Below, piece after piece: positions 1 to 8,107 of a DNA stretch of 18,668 nucleotides. Position numbers and translations under genes: made by a program. This stretch comes from JAIVJN01 sp036732565. Its GTDB lineage: Bacteria; Acidobacteriota; Vicinamibacteria; Vicinamibacterales; UBA2999. Location: positions 1-18,668 of the forward strand of contig DAINCF010000073.1 in the NCBI GenBank assembly GCA_036732565.1. Direction: 5' to 3'. Positions within the stretch are counted from its first letter, which is position 1. Every line of letters begins with the position of its first letter. The notes beneath the pieces were generated by a model. That model did no database searches. It saw only the letters and a program-made list of their open reading frames with translations, and had not been told where the DNA came from.

Positions 1-437
1 TCGGAACGGCTTGCTGGTGTGGACGCAGCGCTACCGCTGGAGACGAGCCAGATGGCGGGCGGCCCCAGCACCGCGCCGATCATCGGCAGCATGCCCGGCT
101 GCTCACCGGTCACCAGCCCGACGCCCATCGGCAAGGCTGCCGTAGTGATCGCGGACACGGGCGCGACGACGGCCATGCGGCCGCGGGCGAGACCGTAATA
201 GATGAGGACGTTCCCGGCGCCGCTCCCGAGACCGGCGAGGACGCCGAGCAGCAGGGAACCGACATCGGGATCCGCGACGTTGGTGGCGACCACAGCGAAC
301 GCCACCACGGTCGCGGTCGCCTGACTGACGGCCGCCACCGTCCACGCGCTGGCCCGTCGCGTCAGCAGTCCGCCGACGAAGTCCGACAGCCCGAACGCGA
401 TCGCGGAGCACAGCGAGAGAACTACGACAACGAGCAT
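1..437 (-). CDS. EamA/DMT-family transporter, 5' part only
   Basis: This is the first 145 codons of an integral membrane protein; the rest lies beyond the left edge. It starts at the ATG complementary to 435-437 and begins MLVVVVLSLCSAIAFGLSDF. Hydrophobic segments at about residues 1-23, 33-52, 61-87, 89-112 and 117-134 are spaced like the five helices of one EamA repeat. The early FGLSDFVGG segment followed by two arginines, and the YYGLARG / VAPVSA region near residues 80-97, are typical of this drug/metabolite-exporter superfamily. These proteins usually have about 280-300 residues and ten helices, so roughly half is present. The substrate cannot be predicted. It is divergent from the permease at 547. 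No clear Shine-Dalgarno sequence precedes the start. The family call is fairly safe. Confidence 0.8.
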   Translation of the reverse strand, partial: MLVVVVLSLCSAIAFGLSDFVGGLLTRRASAWTVAAVSQATATVVAFAVVATNVADPDVGSLLLGVLAGLGSGAGNVLIYYGLARGRMAVVAPVSAITTAALPMGVGLVTGEQPGMLPMIGAVLGPPAIWLVSSGSAASTPASRS

Positions 438-438
438 G

Positions 439-469
439 GATCAGCGAGTTCGAGGCGCAATGGCTGATC
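439..469. promoter_or_regulatory. Inverted repeat in the divergent gap, next to the EamA start
   Basis: The 109-base gap 438-546 separates two divergent genes and must hold both promoters. GATCAGC at 439-445 is mirrored exactly by GCTGATC at 463-469, with 17 bases between. The left arm begins two bases from the EamA start codon, so it could be an operator or a 5'-UTR hairpin near that start. No convincing -35/-10 pair is visible on either strand. A 7-base arm can occur by chance. Confidence 0.25.
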
Positions 470-546
470 ATCCCCGATCTCTGGCGCCAAGGAAGGGGGG
501 ACGTCTCAACGAATTGGCCGGTTGGTTCGTCTAACGGGGCAACCCT

Positions 547-2970
547 ATGGCCGTCGATACTTTGATTCAGGATCTGCGCTACACGTTTCGCACCCTGCGG
601 CGCGACGCCGGCTTTACGGCGTTCGTCATCCTCATCGCCGGGCTTGGCATCGGCGCCGTGTCCACTGTTTTCAGTGTCGTCAACACGCTGATCCTGCGCC
701 CGCTGCCATTTGCCACGCCCGAGCGGTTGGTGTGGATCATGAATCGCGACACCAGTGGGCTCTCGGGGCAAACCACGCAGGTGGGCCACATGCTCGACCT
801 GCGAGAGCGGACGCAAACCTTGTCCGCCGTGGCCGGGTACTTCGCCTTCTACGGCGTCGGCGACAACCTTCTGAGCGGTACGGGTGAGCCCGAGCGTCTG
901 AGCGGCGTGCCCGTCTCCGACAACTTCTTCGATGTGCTCGGCGTGCAGCCGCTGCTGGGCCGAGTGTTCACGGCGGAGGAGTGCACGTGGAACGGGCCGA
1001 AGGCCGTGCTGTTGAGCCATGGTCTCTGGCAACGGCGCTTTGCCTCGGACCCCCGCATCGTTGGCACAGCGCTGACCCTGAACGACCGGCCGCACACGGT
1101 GGTCGGCGTGATGCCGGCCTCGTTCGACTTCGCGCAGGTGTTCGCGCCAGGCAGCCACTTCGATCTGTACCTGCCATTTCCGTTGGCCCCCGAGACCAAC
1201 CGCTGGGGCAACACCATGGCGATGATCGGGCGCATGAAGCCGGGCGTGTCCGTGGACCAGGCCCAGGCTGAGACCAGACTCCTGCTCGGGCAGATCTCGA
1301 ACGAACATCCTGAGCGCAACAGCATCGAGGGCCACGTCAGACCGCTGGCCGATCACGTCAACGGTCGGATCCGCCTCGCCCTCTGGGTGCTGGCGGGCGC
1401 CGTGCTGATGGTCATGTTGATTGTCTGCGCGAACCTGTCCAACCTGCTGCTCGCGCGAACCGCCTCCCGACAGAAGGAGATGGCGATCCGCACGGCGCTC
1501 GGCGCCGGTCGTCGCCGGTTGGTCCTGCAGATGCTCACCGAAGGCATCGTGCTGTCGTGCAGCGGGGCGATCGTCGGGCTGCTCCTCGCGATCGGCGGGA
1601 CCCGCGCGCTGGCTCGTCTAGAGGGCGTCAGCCTGCCGTTGCTGGCGGACGTTCGCATCGACACGACCGCGCTCGGCTTCACGCTCGCCATGGCCCTCGT
1701 CACCGGCATTGTCTTCGGCCTCGCGCCGGCGCTGCAGGCGCGGAGCGCGGCCGTGCACGACGCGTTGAAGGACGCCACGCGCGGCTCTACCGAGGGCCGG
1801 CAACGAAGCTGGGCGCGTCAAGCGCTCGTGGTGTCGGAGATCGCGTTCGCGTGTGTGTTGCTGGTGGGCGCGGGCCTGCTGATTCGCAGCCTGATCCGCG
1901 TCCTCGACGTCGACATGGGCTTCGATCCGGCGCGGGCCGGGGCCATTCGTATAGATCCCGACAGACGGTATACGACCCGCGAACAGCGCACCCAGTATTT
2001 CGATGAAGTGGTGCGTCTCGTGAACGCCATTCCCGGCGTGGAGGGCACCGCCATCACGGACGCGCTGCCGCTCGGCCGCAACCGCACGTGGGGTGCGCGA
2101 GCGAAAGGAGTGACCTACGAGCGCGGGCGAAGCCCGTCGGCGTTCGTGCGCATCGTCAGCGATGGGTATCCGAAGGTGATGGGTATTCCGTTGGTGGCCG
2201 GTCGAGACATCACGGAGAGCGACACGGTCTCGAGTGAGCCCGTGATGCTGATCAACGAGACGCTCGCGCGCACGTTGTGGCCGGGCGAGGATCCGATCGG
2301 AAAGGTCATCCTCGGTCCGTGCAGCCCGGAGCGGACTGTTGTGGGTGTGGTCGGCGACGTGCGGCATCTCGCGCTCGAGCAGACGTCAGGCAACGAGATG
2401 TACATGCCGATGCGGCAGTGCGCGGATCAGTCGTCGGCTGACTTGGTGATCCGGTCCACGCTGGCGCCGGCGCAATTGGCGAGCGCGGTGCGTGCGGCGC
2501 TGAAATCCATCGCGCCCAATCTCCCCGGCAACGACTTCCGGACGTTGCAGCAGCTGGTCGACCGGTCGGTGTCGCCGCGGCGCTTCCTGGTGCTATTGCT
2601 CAGCGCCTTCGCCGCGTTTGCATTGGTGCTCGCGTCACTCGGCATCTACGCGTTGATTTCCTACTCGGTGAACCAGCGCACACAGGAAATCGGCATCCGC
2701 ATGGCGATCGGCGCGTCCGCTCGCGATGTGCAGATGGGGATCATCACGCAGACGATGGGGTTGGCCGCCATCGGCGCGACCATCGGCGCCCTGGCGTCGT
2801 GGGCGCTGGCGCAGGGGGCGGGAGGATTGTTGTTCGGCGTGACCGCGACCGATCCGGCCACGTTCCTCGGCATGCTGCTCGTCCTGATGACGGTCGCGAT
2901 CGTGGCGGGCTACCTCCCGGCGCGGCGCGCCTCGCGCATCGACCCGATGATCGCGCTCCGATCGGAGTGA
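547..2970 (+). CDS. ADOP-type ABC transporter permease (MacB/FtsX-like, duplicated)
   Basis: This 807-residue inner-membrane protein has the architecture of 'acidobacterial duplicated orphan permeases'. The N-terminus (IQDLRYTFRTLRRDAGFTAF) is the family hallmark and supports the ATG at 547, although the upstream ACGGGG is a poor ribosome site. Helices are at about 23-46, 277-301, 328-353, 375-396, 427-447, 680-704, 732-756 and 771-791. Two periplasmic MacB_PCD-like domains (about 50-275 and 450-675) are each followed by an FtsX-like module. The conserved post-helix motifs RQKEMAIRTALGAGRRR (about 308-324) and RTQEIGIRMAIGAS (about 711-724) mark the two modules; the C-terminus is PARRASRIDPMIALRSE. 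In MacB-type mechanotransmission systems an ATPase drives such permeases, but none is encoded in the window. The substrate (peptide, lipid or other efflux) is unknown. It converges on the next gene with a 16-base gap. Confidence 0.93.
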   Translation: MAVDTLIQDLRYTFRTLRRDAGFTAFVILIAGLGIGAVSTVFSVVNTLILRPLPFATPERLVWIMNRDTSGLSGQTTQVGHMLDLRERTQTLSAVAGYFAFYGVGDNLLSGTGEPERLSGVPVSDNFFDVLGVQPLLGRVFTAEECTWNGPKAVLLSHGLWQRRFASDPRIVGTALTLNDRPHTVVGVMPASFDFAQVFAPGSHFDLYLPFPLAPETNRWGNTMAMIGRMKPGVSVDQAQAETRLLLGQISNEHPERNSIEGHVRPLADHVNGRIRLALWVLAGAVLMVMLIVCANLSNLLLARTASRQKEMAIRTALGAGRRRLVLQMLTEGIVLSCSGAIVGLLLAIGGTRALARLEGVSLPLLADVRIDTTALGFTLAMALVTGIVFGLAPALQARSAAVHDALKDATRGSTEGRQRSWARQALVVSEIAFACVLLVGAGLLIRSLIRVLDVDMGFDPARAGAIRIDPDRRYTTREQRTQYFDEVVRLVNAIPGVEGTAITDALPLGRNRTWGARAKGVTYERGRSPSAFVRIVSDGYPKVMGIPLVAGRDITESDTVSSEPVMLINETLARTLWPGEDPIGKVILGPCSPERTVVGVVGDVRHLALEQTSGNEMYMPMRQCADQSSADLVIRSTLAPAQLASAVRAALKSIAPNLPGNDFRTLQQLVDRSVSPRRFLVLLLSAFAAFALVLASLGIYALISYSVNQRTQEIGIRMAIGASARDVQMGIITQTMGLAAIGATIGALASWALAQGAGGLLFGVTATDPATFLGMLLVLMTVAIVAGYLPARRASRIDPMIALRSE

Positions 2971-2986
2971 AATCGCACCTGAATTC

Positions 2987-3778
2987 TCAACGCCCTATTT
3001 GCCGGGGTTCGCGTTCGAGTGCGAGCCTGACGCCCGATTGCTCGACCGAGATGATTTCGATCACGTACCCGAACACCCGCAACGTTTGGCCAGGGTGCAC
3101 GCGCACGTGCTGGTGCCGCGAGGGATCCTGCGGCACACCCATGTCCAGCATGGCCGTGAGACCCGTGCGGGCCGTGCCGCCTTCGGGCGTGTAGGACTCC
3201 TCCCAGATGTTGCCGACGGCGATGCGAAGATCCTTGCGGTGCGCTTGCGTGTTGGTCGCGATCGTCAACGTCTCGCGCGTGGCGCGCGATGCATCGAGTT
3301 TGCCGAGGATGATGGTCGCCACCTTTGTGGAGACCGCAAGGCCCTCGTCGGCGCGGCCGGCCGTCGCTCCGGCGACCTCGATGGCGAGCGCCAGATCCTG
3401 TCCATGCCTGACGTGCAATACGCCGCCCATCCAATACCCCTCGTCGCCGATGTCTACCGATTGCATCGGCAGCCGCATGTGCATCGAGGTCCTGCGCACT
3501 TCCGTGAAATAGTTTGCGGCCGAACCGCGCAGGCCCGCGCGACCCGTTTCATAGACGGAGACCGTCAACACGATCCGGCGGTCCGCGCTCCCGGTCGTTT
3601 CGTAGGAGCACTCGGTTGCGAGGTCTTTCGTGCCGCCTCGCGGTCGACCGACGGCCGCGTTCAAGATGGCCTCGGCCTCAGCGCTCGTGAGCCGAGCACA
3701 CGCATCCTCCTGCAGCGCGGCGATGCTCACTGGGTTGGCGGCCAACGCGAGGGCAAGAGCGTAGACCAGGCGTCTCAC
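2987..3778 (-). CDS. Secreted two-cysteine protein of unknown function
   Basis: A 263-residue protein starting at a GTG (3776-3778). A signal peptide of about 21 residues (RRLVYALALALAANP) is followed by DACARLTSAEAEAIL and, 30 residues on, ECSYE. This pair (C27, C57) around a 'L-T/S-x-x-E-A' helix resembles the start of DUF3558-type secreted proteins, but I would not assign the family. The C-terminal part (about 184-254) is a separate beta-rich stretch. The gene follows the PepSY gene by 6 bases in the same reading frame, so the two are almost certainly co-transcribed. A role at the cell surface or in the periplasm with the iron-uptake proteins is inferred only from position. The GTG is the first possible start after the upstream TGA, and no strong ribosome site is visible. 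Confidence 0.75.
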   Translation of the reverse strand: MRRLVYALALALAANPVSIAALQEDACARLTSAEAEAILNAAVGRPRGGTKDLATECSYETTGSADRRIVLTVSVYETGRAGLRGSAANYFTEVRRTSMHMRLPMQSVDIGDEGYWMGGVLHVRHGQDLALAIEVAGATAGRADEGLAVSTKVATIILGKLDASRATRETLTIATNTQAHRKDLRIAVGNIWEESYTPEGGTARTGLTAMLDMGVPQDPSRHQHVRVHPGQTLRVFGYVIEIISVEQSGVRLALEREPRQIGR

Positions 3779-3784
3779 ACCGCA

Positions 3785-4945
3785 TCAGTATCGAACATTT
3801 TCTTGCTGGAGGAGCGGTTCCGCCTGCAGGCCGTCGGTCCGCAAGGCGGAGCGAGCGGCCAGTGCGGAACGCCGTTGTCGCTGCCGCAGTAGCCACATGA
3901 CGCCGCCGCTGATGCTGAGCACGCCGGGCGCCAACCCGGCGACGAACCACAGCAGTTCGACGAGGTAGCCGGTGATGAATCCCCAGCGCTCGCCGAAGTA
4001 CCCGAAGTGCAGCGGGTCGAGCAGGTTGTACAGATAGGTCGGCCAGGCCACGCGCCGCGCGTCAACGGCGGCGGTCACTTCGCCTGTGGCGGGCATCACC
4101 GCGTACGTGCTGGCGCCTTCGGCGGTGAACGCACCGGGATGATCGCCCCGCACGATCACGGGACCGCGAGGAGACACCTCAATCGACGTGGGATGGAACT
4201 GCGGGTCGAGCGCGACCAGGTGCGCCATGACACCGCCGGGCGTCAGATCGCGCGGCACTGGCGCCATCCTCACTTCGCGTGGCGCCGCCGACTCGGCACG
4301 AGGCGCCCAGAACCGATTGTAGAGATTCTCGAGGCCGAGAATGCCGCCCGTGACACCGAACATCAGGTTGAAGGCCAGGCTCCACAGGCCCACGGCCTTG
4401 TGCAGATCCATGTGAAAGATGCGCCGGCTGTGGTGGCGACGGATGCGGAACAGCGAACGGATCCACTCCCGGTAGATCCAGAGGCTGGTTATGACGGAGA
4501 GCACGAGCGTCACGCCGAACACGCCGACGAACACACGCCCCCAGAAGCCCATCAACAGCCTGACGTGGAGCTGCCGCAGGAAGTACGCGACGTTGAAGGT
4601 GTAGCCCTCCATGGCGACATCGCTGCGGATGTCCGCGGTGGCCGGATCGATCTGCAGGAACCGCGTCACCTCGGGTTGGTAGACGAGAGCCGTGTGGGCC
4701 CAATGTGGACCGATCTGGAGATGGAGCGCGGCGCGATGTTCCGGATACCGCTCCCGAATGACCGCCAGCACATCGTCGATGGGTTTGGCGCCCGCGGCGG
4801 GGTTGGCGCGGACCGCCTGGTTCAGCAGCCACTCGATCTCGTCGTTGAACACCACGAGCGATCCACTCCAGGCAATGGCGAGCATGCACACGCCCGTCAC
4901 GATGCCGAGCCAGGAGTGGACGCGGAAGAACCAGGCGCTCGACAT
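3785..4945 (-). CDS. PepSY-associated TM-helix (PepSY_TM) inner-membrane protein
   Basis: A 386-residue protein with four hydrophobic helices (about 8-33, 134-158, 185-207, 322-353) and periplasmic loops. The order of motifs is that of PepSY_TM proteins: RVHSWLGI (H10) opening helix 1, RQLHVRLL (H127), the FHMDLHKAVGLW segment (H178, H182) before helix 3, and DPLHFGYF (H313) before the last helix. These histidines are conserved in the family and have been proposed to bind haem or metal. Family members are often encoded beside siderophore receptors and some act in reductive iron release from siderophores. That fits its position 114 bases downstream of the TonB siderophore receptor gene. The last residues form a charged cytoplasmic tail. 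The start is the ATG complementary to 4943-4945; no clear Shine-Dalgarno sequence is visible. Confidence 0.9.
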   Translation of the reverse strand: MSSAWFFRVHSWLGIVTGVCMLAIAWSGSLVVFNDEIEWLLNQAVRANPAAGAKPIDDVLAVIRERYPEHRAALHLQIGPHWAHTALVYQPEVTRFLQIDPATADIRSDVAMEGYTFNVAYFLRQLHVRLLMGFWGRVFVGVFGVTLVLSVITSLWIYREWIRSLFRIRRHHSRRIFHMDLHKAVGLWSLAFNLMFGVTGGILGLENLYNRFWAPRAESAAPREVRMAPVPRDLTPGGVMAHLVALDPQFHPTSIEVSPRGPVIVRGDHPGAFTAEGASTYAVMPATGEVTAAVDARRVAWPTYLYNLLDPLHFGYFGERWGFITGYLVELLWFVAGLAPGVLSISGGVMWLLRQRQRRSALAARSALRTDGLQAEPLLQQENVRY

Positions 4946-4974
4946 CTAATGGGATGTACGGTTGGAATCACAAG

Positions 4975-4999
4975 TGGGCCGTTCCGTAGGAACGGTCCG
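4975..4999 (-). promoter_or_regulatory. Intercistronic hairpin between the TonB receptor and PepSY genes
   Basis: In the 114-base gap between two co-directional genes, CCGTTCC (4979-4985) and GGAACGG (4989-4995) form a perfect 7-base stem with a 3-base loop. In the minus-strand transcript it gains two more pairs after one mismatch. No T-run follows, so it is not a standard intrinsic terminator. It could stabilise or process the mRNA and lower PepSY expression relative to the receptor. The hairpin is seen in the sequence; the role is inferred. Confidence 0.4.
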
Positions 5000-5003
5000 G
5001 AAA

Positions 5004-5031
5004 CTGCTCCCGAGGTTTCGGCAGGGGGCAG
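5004..5031 (-). promoter_or_regulatory. Second intercistronic stem-loop after the TonB receptor gene
   Basis: CTGCTCCC (5004-5011) can pair with GGGGGCAG (5024-5031) across a 12-base loop, with one non-Watson-Crick position. It lies just upstream, in transcription order, of the 4975-4999 hairpin, about 28 bases after the receptor stop codon. It is weaker than the neighbouring hairpin and may simply reflect local GC content. Confidence 0.25.
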
Positions 5032-5059
5032 CAACTCTGTTGATACGCTCCATTAGCCT

Positions 5060-7459
5060 TCAGAATCGGTAGGCGAGCCGCAGTTCCACGTTTCGCGGGG
5101 CGCCCAGAAATCCGCCGTTTCGGCCGCCGTACCCGCCCGTGAAGAAGCGCTCGTCGGACACGTTGAACAGGTTCAGCGCCACGCTGAGCCGCTGGACGTC
5201 GACGAAGACCGCCGCGTCTCCCTTCGTGTACCGAGGCAGCTCGTCTCCGGCCTCGAACGTCAGTCGCTTGCCGACCGCGGTGATGCCACCGGCCACGCCC
5301 ACGTGCCAGGAGCCCGACTCCCACACGTTGTAGCGCGCCCACACGCTGCCCGCGTGCGCGGGGTTGTTCTCCGCGCTCTTGCCGATGTTCAGCGGGTTCA
5401 CGTCCTGCGTGACCTCCGCGAGGAAGCTGTGCGCGTAGTTCGCGTAGAGGCTCAGGCGCGAGGTGATGCGACCTGCCAGGTCGAGCTCGAGGCCGCGACT
5501 CTCGAACGACCCGACGGGCACGTAGCGGTCCGGCATGTCGGCGGTGGGGCTGCGCAGCAGCATGTCGCGCTTGGTGATGTGGTACAGCGAGGCGGTCGTG
5601 GTGACGCGATCGCCGAAGAGCAATCCCTTCACGCCGCTTTCGAACGACCAACTGGTCTCGGGATCGAATGGCCCGCCAAACCGCTCCGGTTCCAGGCTGA
5701 TATTGGCCGCCGGCGGCTCGAATCCTTCCGCGTAGTTCGCGTACGCCGACCACTGCCGTGCGAGATCGACCACGCCGCCGGCGCGCAGTGATAGCGCGTG
5801 TCCCGTGCGCGCGCGTGCCGCCCCGCTGCGCGTGTCATCGCGGAAGTCGTCCCACCGCACCCCTGCCAGCAGGTTGACGCGCGAGCCGATGGCCACCTGA
5901 TCCTGCAGGTACACGCCGCTGGCCCGCACGCGGTTATTCGTCGACGTGCTGAGCGTGGTGATGCCGCCGGGAATCGACGCCCCGTAGTAGCCGAAGGACA
6001 GGGGTTGGCTCGCGGTGCCGTACACCGGCGTGTAGATGTCGAGGTCTGGAACCGGGCCGCCTCGGCTCGAGTCCCTCGCCGTGCCCGATTGCAGCAGGCC
6101 GTTCATGAGGCTGTACTCGGTTCCGACGAGCACGCTGTGACGAATCCCCGCCCAGAGCGGGGTCCAATTCAGGTTGGCGTTCAACGACGTCTGCTGCTTC
6201 TCGCGATACTGATCGCGGAACTCGCGCAGCATGAGGCTCCCGCCCGGGCGTAGGCCCATGGGCTCGTGGTACTGCTGGATGTTGTCGTTCTGGAGATAGC
6301 CAACGCTGGCATCGACCCGCCAGTCGTTCCCGAGCTCGTGTAACACGCGCGTGCGCGCCGTCATCGCGTCGATCTGGACGAGATCGGTCGGCTCGTTCAC
6401 CGTGAAGCTGGCGGGAACGTCCACCAGGCGATGCTCGTAGAACGGCACGCCGCGGTTGCGGTGACCGCGCGCCAGGTCGTCGAACCAGTCTCCGCCAACC
6501 GTGACGGACGTCTTCGCGGTCGGCGCCCACGTGACCGAGCCGGCGAGGCCGGTGTAGACGAACTGTTCGTGCAGGCGAAAGCCCTTGTTGTCGAGATGGG
6601 CGGCGTCGACGAGATAGAACACGTTGTCGAACGCCGGGAGCGCGCCGGTCGACGAGGCGTGCACCTCGGACTTGTCCCACGACCCGAGATGCGCCACGAC
6701 CCGCGATTGCCGCTGCGCGCTCGGTTGCTTGGTGATCATGTTGACGAACCCGCCGGGCTTCGATTGGCCGTACAGCGCGCCCGCCGGTCCCTTGACCACC
6801 TCGATCCGCTCGACGTTCAGCAGTCGCGGCTTGACGAAGAAGTCGTGCACGAGATTCAGGCCGTCGACTTTGACGGCGCCGTCCGACTGCGAGCGGAATC
6901 CGCGGATGTTGAAGTCGAGGTACTCGCTGAACTGAGTGACGCCGCTGACGTTGCGCAGCGCATCGTTCAGATACGTCGCGCCTTGGTCTTCGATCAGGTC
7001 CTTGTTGATCACCTGAATCGACTGCGGGAGGTCTCGCAGCTCGGTGTTGGTCCGCGTCGATGTGAGGCTCCGCTTCACCCCGTAGCCGCTCTCGACCACC
7101 AGCACACGCTCGAATACGTACGTCCCCTCCGCCAGGCTGACCGACACGGCATGAGACTCGCCCGACGACAGCTCGACGGCATGCGTGGCCGGCGTGTAGC
7201 CGGAGAGCGTGACGCGGAGGGTGTAGCGGCCCGCGCCAAGGCTGTCGATGCGAAACCGACCGTCGGCGTCGCTCACGCCTTCGCGGCTCGTGCCGTCGAT
7301 CGTCACGACGGCCCCAGGCAGCGGCTGCTCGTGCACATCGGTAACGCGCCCCTCGACGGCGGCCGCCGCGTTCTGAGTGACCTGAGCGTTCGCTGTGTCG
7401 ATGGCGGTGAGGAGGACGACGACTCCGAGAAGCAGACGAGGGTTCATGATTCCACGCAC
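5060..7459 (-). CDS. TonB-dependent siderophore receptor with carboxypeptidase-regulatory-like N-domain
   Basis: A 799-residue outer-membrane receptor. A signal peptide ends near ANA-Q (residue 25). Residues about 33-110 are a CarboxypepD_reg-like beta-sandwich (EGRVTDVHEQPLPGAVVTI). The plug spans about 130-245: RDLPQSIQVINKDLIEDQG, FNIRGFRSQ and RIEVVKGPAGALYGQSKPGG are the classic motifs of TonB-dependent siderophore receptors. The rest is a 22-strand-type barrel ending in the outer-membrane signature LRLAYRF with terminal Phe. It would import a ferric chelate using TonB/ExbB/ExbD, none of which is in this window. I chose the GTG complementary to 7457-7459 because GGAG lies seven bases upstream; an in-frame ATG at 7447 is the alternative. 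It is flanked by a four-helix protein gene (86 bases upstream) and the PepSY gene downstream, consistent with one transcript. No Fur-box match was found by eye. Confidence 0.95.
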   Translation of the reverse strand: MRGIMNPRLLLGVVVLLTAIDTANAQVTQNAAAAVEGRVTDVHEQPLPGAVVTIDGTSREGVSDADGRFRIDSLGAGRYTLRVTLSGYTPATHAVELSSGESHAVSVSLAEGTYVFERVLVVESGYGVKRSLTSTRTNTELRDLPQSIQVINKDLIEDQGATYLNDALRNVSGVTQFSEYLDFNIRGFRSQSDGAVKVDGLNLVHDFFVKPRLLNVERIEVVKGPAGALYGQSKPGGFVNMITKQPSAQRQSRVVAHLGSWDKSEVHASSTGALPAFDNVFYLVDAAHLDNKGFRLHEQFVYTGLAGSVTWAPTAKTSVTVGGDWFDDLARGHRNRGVPFYEHRLVDVPASFTVNEPTDLVQIDAMTARTRVLHELGNDWRVDASVGYLQNDNIQQYHEPMGLRPGGSLMLREFRDQYREKQQTSLNANLNWTPLWAGIRHSVLVGTEYSLMNGLLQSGTARDSSRGGPVPDLDIYTPVYGTASQPLSFGYYGASIPGGITTLSTSTNNRVRASGVYLQDQVAIGSRVNLLAGVRWDDFRDDTRSGAARARTGHALSLRAGGVVDLARQWSAYANYAEGFEPPAANISLEPERFGGPFDPETSWSFESGVKGLLFGDRVTTTASLYHITKRDMLLRSPTADMPDRYVPVGSFESRGLELDLAGRITSRLSLYANYAHSFLAEVTQDVNPLNIGKSAENNPAHAGSVWARYNVWESGSWHVGVAGGITAVGKRLTFEAGDELPRYTKGDAAVFVDVQRLSVALNLFNVSDERFFTGGYGGRNGGFLGAPRNVELRLAYRF

Positions 7460-7545
7460 GCGCGCGCTCCGACTGATTGGCGATGGAAGGGATGCTCCGA
7501 GAGGCGAGCATCAAGGTGAGACTCGATCTCAACTTGGCCTACAGC

Positions 7546-8043
7546 CTACTGCTGCGCGCGGCGGGCGGTCAAGCCGATGGCCATCTCGACCAGCACGAGC
7601 GTCACCGAGGCGATGCCGACGAAGCGGCCGATGCCGGACGCGAACACCACGGCGCCGTTGAAGAACATGAAGAGAAACACCGCGCGCCGCGTGGTCTCGA
7701 CCCAGCGCGGCCGCGAGGCGTGCGACGCCTGGTCGATCCACCACCACCAGACGTCGGCGCACCACAGTGCCAGGAAGGCGTAGTTGACGTAGATGCCGCC
7801 GCGCCAGCCCCATCCGAACAGATCAGCCGCTTGGCGGACGGTCGCGGCTGTCGCGGCCTCGTGGCTCCATGCGTGCACGAACTGAAAGGCGAGCACGACG
7901 TGGATGAGGGCGAGCGCCACGCCGAGAGTCCACATCGCGCGCGCCGTCCGATCGGAGGCGAGCGACCGGCGCATCAAGACTTCGCCGATCGCCCAGGCGA
8001 CCGTGGCCACGAGCATCGTGGCGCGTACCGCGATGAGGGGCAT
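7546..8043 (-). CDS. Uncharacterised four-helix membrane protein linked to iron uptake
   Basis: A 165-residue, mostly hydrophobic protein with helices at about 7-25, 38-58, 82-102 and 119-157. A histidine cluster, H48, H57 and H61 (in IHVVLAFQFVHAWSHEAA), lies at the end of helix 2, followed by a short loop ending in GWGWRGGIYVNYAF and then ADVWWWW. I recall similar histidine- and tryptophan-rich small membrane proteins annotated only as hypothetical in soil bacteria, but cannot name a family. It begins at an ATG (8041-8043) and ends with TAG 86 bases before the TonB siderophore receptor gene on the same strand, so it is likely the first gene of that transcript. A role in metal or haem handling is a guess from the histidines and the position. 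Confidence 0.75.
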   Translation of the reverse strand: MPLIAVRATMLVATVAWAIGEVLMRRSLASDRTARAMWTLGVALALIHVVLAFQFVHAWSHEAATAATVRQAADLFGWGWRGGIYVNYAFLALWCADVWWWWIDQASHASRPRWVETTRRAVFLFMFFNGAVVFASGIGRFVGIASVTLVLVEMAIGLTARRAQQ

Positions 8044-8071
8044 GGATAACGGACGCGGGCATCGTACTACG

Positions 8072-8106
8072 CCTCGTCAGAAGCGCCCGCCGCGCGTCGG
8101 ACGAGG
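8072..8106 (-). terminator. Hairpin directly after the Oar-like receptor gene
   Basis: CCTCGTC (8072-8078) and GACGAGG (8100-8106) form a perfect 7-base stem just one base beyond the receptor stop codon, enclosing a 21-base GC-rich loop. The stem and placement suggest a transcription end or a 3' stabiliser. No T-tract follows, so termination, if any, would not be by the standard intrinsic mechanism. Confidence 0.35.
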
Positions 8107-8107
8107 T

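Noticed and set aside
103..1356. Minus-strand open frame of 417 codons
   Set aside because: It runs antisense to the permease and in another frame of the EamA gene; its product is Arg/Gly/His-rich with no domain, as expected of a GC-rich shadow.
2999..5056. Plus-strand open frames of 297 and 349 codons (2999-3892, 4007-5056)
   Set aside because: Both lie antisense to the secreted two-cysteine protein and PepSY genes, which show signal peptide, helices and family motifs.
5934..7532. Minus-strand open frame of 532 codons
   Set aside because: It overlaps the siderophore receptor in another frame of the same strand; its arginine-rich sequence has no recognisable motif, while the receptor frame has all the family motifs.
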